Of a stretch of 64,000 bases of DNA, positions 61,974 through 64,000 are shown in pieces. Source of the DNA: Micromonospora profundi (lineage in GTDB: Bacteria; Actinomycetota; Actinomycetes; Mycobacteriales; Micromonosporaceae); assembly GCF_011927785.1 (NCBI RefSeq), contig NZ_JAATJK010000001.1, positions 3,224,001 through 3,288,000 of the forward strand, in the 5' to 3' direction. Position 1 is the stretch's first letter. Each line of letters begins with the position of its first letter. Both the position numbers and the translations under genes were made by a program. The notes below the pieces were generated by a model. It saw nothing but the letters and a program-made list of their open reading frames with translations. It was not told the origin of the DNA and did not search any database.

Positions 61974-62410
61974 CCGGCCCCCGACCACCTCAGTGGTTCC
62001 ACTTCGGGCCGTGGGTCTTCTCGATCGACGCCGCGCAAGCGCTGATCGCGGCGTCGCCCCGCGCCACCCAGCCCCTGGACGTGCCGGCGTGGGCCGCCGC
62101 GTACGGCCTCGCCTACCTCGGCAACGCGTGGGCAACCAGCCTCATCGGCCCGACCAGCACCGCCCTCAACCGGACCTACGCCATGACCACCGACCTGACC
62201 CAGCCGCTGATCGTGGCGCAGATCAGCGTCAACAAAGCGCCGCCTGGCCCGCTGCTCATCGACGGGACCCACCGCCTCTACCGGGCCTGGCGCGAACACA
62301 TACCGCGACTGCCGGCCTACGTGCTCACCGTTGAGGAAACCCGGCAGGTCCAGGACGACCTGCTCCTCGGACCAGGCGGAACCTCCGCCATCCCGCCGTC
62401 GCACCCCTGA
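61970..62410 (+). CDS. ParB-like (DGTHR motif) protein
   Basis: 146 aa from GTG 61970. Residues 91-125 (PPGPLLIDGTHRLYRAWREH, IPRLPAYVLTVEE) carry DGTHR at 98-102, the counterpart of the D-G-x-H/E-R motif of ParB/sulfiredoxin-fold domains. The upstream half (FHFGPWVFSIDAAQALIAAS, then a helical NRTYAMTTDLTQPLIVAQIS) is unassigned. Such single-domain ParB-like proteins occur on plasmids and may bind nucleotide or DNA. It is not a full ParB partition protein. Confidence 0.6.
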   Translation: MTGPRPPQWFHFGPWVFSIDAAQALIAASPRATQPLDVPAWAAAYGLAYLGNAWATSLIGPTSTALNRTYAMTTDLTQPLIVAQISVNKAPPGPLLIDGTHRLYRAWREHIPRLPAYVLTVEETRQVQDDLLLGPGGTSAIPPSHP

Positions 62411-62422
62411 CAGCCTGACACA
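62407..62422. promoter_or_regulatory. CTGACAG motif overlapping gene end
   Basis: CCTGACAGCCTGACACAACC starts over the stop codon of the ParB-like gene, two tandem CCTGACA units eight bases apart, about 90 bases upstream of the GTG at 62511. Confidence 0.4.
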
Positions 62423-62435
62423 ACCCGATCCCACC

Positions 62436-62485
62436 GCGTACGCCTCGGAAGCCACCCCAACGCCGGCGGCGGCCGAGGCGTACGC
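62436..62485 (+). promoter_or_regulatory. Inverted repeat with 13-bp arms before element gene
   Basis: GCGTACGCCTCGG (62436-62448) and CCGAGGCGTACGC (62473-62485), perfect arms around a 24-base loop. It starts 25 bases after the stop at 62410 and ends 25 bases before the next GTG. The GCGTACGC core also forms the centre of the palindrome at 60404. Confidence 0.6.
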
Positions 62486-62510
62486 GCATTCACCCCTTGC
62501 GGAGGAACCC

Positions 62511-62840
62511 GTGACGCACACGCCACCGTGGCGCAGGGTCTGCGACTGCCGCTGCATCATCCATTACCGCCAGCCGCGCACCACCTACAACGAGTCCGGC
62601 TGCGCCTGCACCATCACCTGCGCCACCCAGCCGATCACCTTGCTGACCAACCAGTGGGGCCGTTCGTTGTTCCTCGACCAGAGCAGCGGCCTCTGGCAGG
62701 TCCCCGCCATGGCCAACGGCACCTGGGACTGGGACCGCGCCACCAAGATCGACACCCGGGCCGACGTCTACAGCGTCGGCCTCGTCATCGACCACCTGCT
62801 CCGCCAAGCCGCCAATGTCCTCGACGCACTGCCCGACTAA
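62511..62840 (+). CDS. Small Cys-rich conjugative-element protein
   Basis: 109 aa from GTG 62511, with GGAGG about six bases upstream. The N-terminal part has CDCRCIIHY and ESGCACTITCATQP, six cysteines in 30 residues, possibly a metal site. The C-terminal part is helical (RADVYSVGLVIDHLLRQAAN, VLDALPD). A decayed gene with a similar CDCRC start follows. Function unknown. Confidence 0.55.
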   Translation: MTHTPPWRRVCDCRCIIHYRQPRTTYNESGCACTITCATQPITLLTNQWGRSLFLDQSSGLWQVPAMANGTWDWDRATKIDTRADVYSVGLVIDHLLRQAANVLDALPD

Positions 62841-62855
62841 CAGTGACCACTCAAG

Positions 62856-62881
62856 GTGGGCCGCCCATGCGGGCGGCCCAC
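62856..62881 (+). terminator. Perfect 11-bp hairpin between element genes
   Basis: GTGGGCCGCCC / GGGCGGCCCAC with loop ATGC, 15 bases after the stop at 62840. Confidence 0.7.
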
Positions 62882-62915
62882 GACCTTTCGTGCTTCACGA
62901 ACAGAGGAGACATCT

Positions 62916-63119
62916 ATGCGCCGCACCGCCCGCGAGCGCACCTGCGACTGCCGCTGCCCGACGCTTACGCCACATGGACCGACGACGCCCAGCACCTCGT
63001 GGAGCAGTTGACCAAGGCCCTCACCGAGTGCGCCACCGACGCCCTCGACGCGCTTCCCGCCGGGTTCGCGCTACCCACCAACACCCCACCCGCCGTAGCG
63101 ACCGCCATCAGCTGGGCCG
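62916..63119 (+). pseudogene. Frameshifted small element gene
   Basis: ATG 62916, preceded by AGAGGAG, begins MRRTARERTCDCRCPT, then shifts by 2970. The continuation in the other frame is DAYATWTDDAQHLVEQLTKA and LTECATDALDALPAGFALPT. The start resembles the CDCRC part of the preceding gene and the end (TDALDALPAG) resembles its C-terminus, so it may be a decayed paralogue. Confidence 0.45.
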
Positions 63120-63487
63120 TGAACCCAACTCGGCACGCCCTACCACTTCGGCGGCACCTGCACCGACCCGCACTCCGGCGACCCCGACAACAATGCGACT
63201 GCTCTCGCTCGTGCAGTCGGCGTACCGGGCCGCCGGCATCCCCATCCCACGCGTCACCACCGACCAGGTCAACGCCGGAAAGCCGGCAGCTGACCCGACC
63301 CTCCAGCTGCCGGGCGACCTCGTGTTCATCCCCGGTAGCCGAGGCACCATGGCCAACCCCGCCACGTCGGCATGCTATTGGGCAGGAACTGATCATCCAG
63401 GCGCCACGAACCAGCGACACGGTCAAGATCTCGCGACTGAACAACTGGTTCGGCCAGATCGCCGCCATCAGGCGGGTTGGGCTGTAG
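63120..63487 (+). pseudogene. NlpC/P60-type cell-wall hydrolase, C-terminal remnant
   Basis: Segments in three frames make up a C40 peptidase domain: GTPYHFGGTCTDPHSGDPDN, then (after a shift at about 63195, where the CDCS nucleophile should be) SLVQSAYRAAGIPIPRVTTD, QVNAGKPAADPTLQLPGDLV, FIPGSRGTMANP, then RHVGMLL and, after another shift, GQELIIQAPRTSDTVKISRL and NNWFGQIAAIRRVGL with a stop at 63487. The Cys and His motifs are recognisable but out of frame. Such hydrolases (VirB1/CwlT-like) open the cell wall for conjugation; this copy is dead unless the sequence has errors. Confidence 0.65.
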
Positions 63488-63626
63488 CAGCGTCGGAATC
63501 CCCACGGGCCAGGGCGATAGAGACAGCCCTGCACGCCGAATTGCCGATGACGTCGCTCGCCACATGCCCTGGCCTGGCCTGGCCTGGGGACGCTCCGGCA
63601 GATGAAACAGCCGAAATGAGTACGCC

Positions 63627-64000
63627 TCAGACCAGATCGCGCCAGAACTCGACGCTCGCCTTCGGCTCCCACGGGGCCTGGCCTGGGCCCACGCTACCGA
63701 ACTCCCGGTCGATGTAGTCGGCGAGATCCAACCCGTAGTAGATGATGTCGGTCTGCCACATCGAAAGCACCGGGTGGCCGAAAGCCCTCGGCTCACCAGG
63801 AAGATACCGGTGCCCATACACCGGCACCATCTTCGGAACCTGCGCCAGCATGTGCGTCGCTGTCGCCGATGCGGAGGCGGTGCCGCTTGGACGTGAACCC
63901 CAGCCGTCGTACCAGAAGCCGTTGTTCTCGACGTCGAACAGCACTCCTTCGCTGGGCCAGTCCAGCAGACCGCGCAGCATGTCGCGGTCCCCACTACGCC
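63627..64000 (-). CDS. SMI1/KNR4-like protein, 5' end beyond right edge
   Basis: The frame is open from the window edge to the stop at 63627; an internal ATG at 63980 gives 117 aa, but the codons before it are also open. The sequence EGVLFDVENNGFWYDGWGSR, ATATHMLAQVPKMVPVYGHR, YLPGEPRAFGHPVLSMWQTD and IIYYGLDLADYIDREF is a well-conserved actinobacterial pattern assigned to the SMI1/KNR4 (SUKH) group, whose members include immunity proteins. Lies just right of the decayed hydrolase, on the opposite strand. Confidence 0.6.
   Translation of the reverse strand, partial: RSGDRDMLRGLLDWPSEGVLFDVENNGFWYDGWGSRPSGTASASATATHMLAQVPKMVPVYGHRYLPGEPRAFGHPVLSMWQTDIIYYGLDLADYIDREFGSVGPGQAPWEPKASVEFWRDLV

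Noticed and set aside
1..64000. CRISPR arrays, rRNA or tRNA genes
   Set aside because: No regularly spaced repeats, cas genes or tRNA-like cloverleaf with a T-loop sequence were recognised on reading either strand; a tRNAscan/Infernal run would settle it.

Overview
The window is high-G+C DNA from an actinomycete. Gene style (GTG starts, GGAGG ribosome sites, many 4-base ATGA/GTGA overlaps) and the gene families suggest a filamentous actinobacterium, possibly Micromonosporaceae; that placement is an inference. No rRNA, tRNA or CRISPR array was seen. Almost everything is accessory: transposon debris, a metabolic operon, the backbone of a conjugative element, and a defence island inside that backbone.

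Layout. 1-13.5 kb is a patchwork. It holds the 3' part of a HIRAN-type gene cut by the left edge, a broken tyrosine integrase, an IS3 element inserted in a leftward gene whose reading frame can be rebuilt exactly, an EVE-like/HNH nuclease, a DUF6308-like gene, a truncated DUF4268-like nuclease followed by WD40 debris, an ECF sigma-factor operon with a strong terminator-type hairpin, a Tn3 transposase remnant, a PadR/membrane-protein pair, and a decayed IS630 copy with intact ends. 13.9-21.1 kb is one compact leftward operon: flavohaemoglobin-like oxidoreductase, GNAT acetyltransferase, small protein, APC permease, Pro-rich protein, histidine-decarboxylase-like PLP enzyme, and histone-deacetylase/acetylpolyamine-amidohydrolase-like enzyme. 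A divergent XRE regulator follows. It looks like a biogenic-amine pathway.

The integrative conjugative element (ICE) backbone runs leftward from 30.0 to 23.7 kb (two methyltransferase-like genes, DUF4192 protein, diguanylate-cyclase-like protein, small conserved proteins, zinc-ribbon protein). It runs rightward from 30.3 to 31.1 kb and again from 48.9 to 63.5 kb (pilin-like protein, VirB6-like channel, PrgI-like protein, VirB4 ATPase, VirD4-like coupling ATPase, replication-relaxation protein, then a train of small accessory genes and a decayed NlpC/P60 hydrolase). Intergenic regions of both arms carry the same CTGACAG/CTGTCAG motif. The genes of the 57-63 kb train are mostly separated by perfect hairpins that begin 15-25 nt after each stop codon.

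Between the two rightward arms (31.3-48.7 kb) lies a cargo block rich in anti-phage functions: McrBC, a CBASS locus (CD-NTase, E2-E1 Cap2, divergent HNH-SAVED Cap5, no visible Cap3), a PD-(D/E)XK-like protein, and a large unrecognised protein. IS5 and IS110 copies and gene fragments surround them. The right edge cuts a leftward SMI1/KNR4-like gene.
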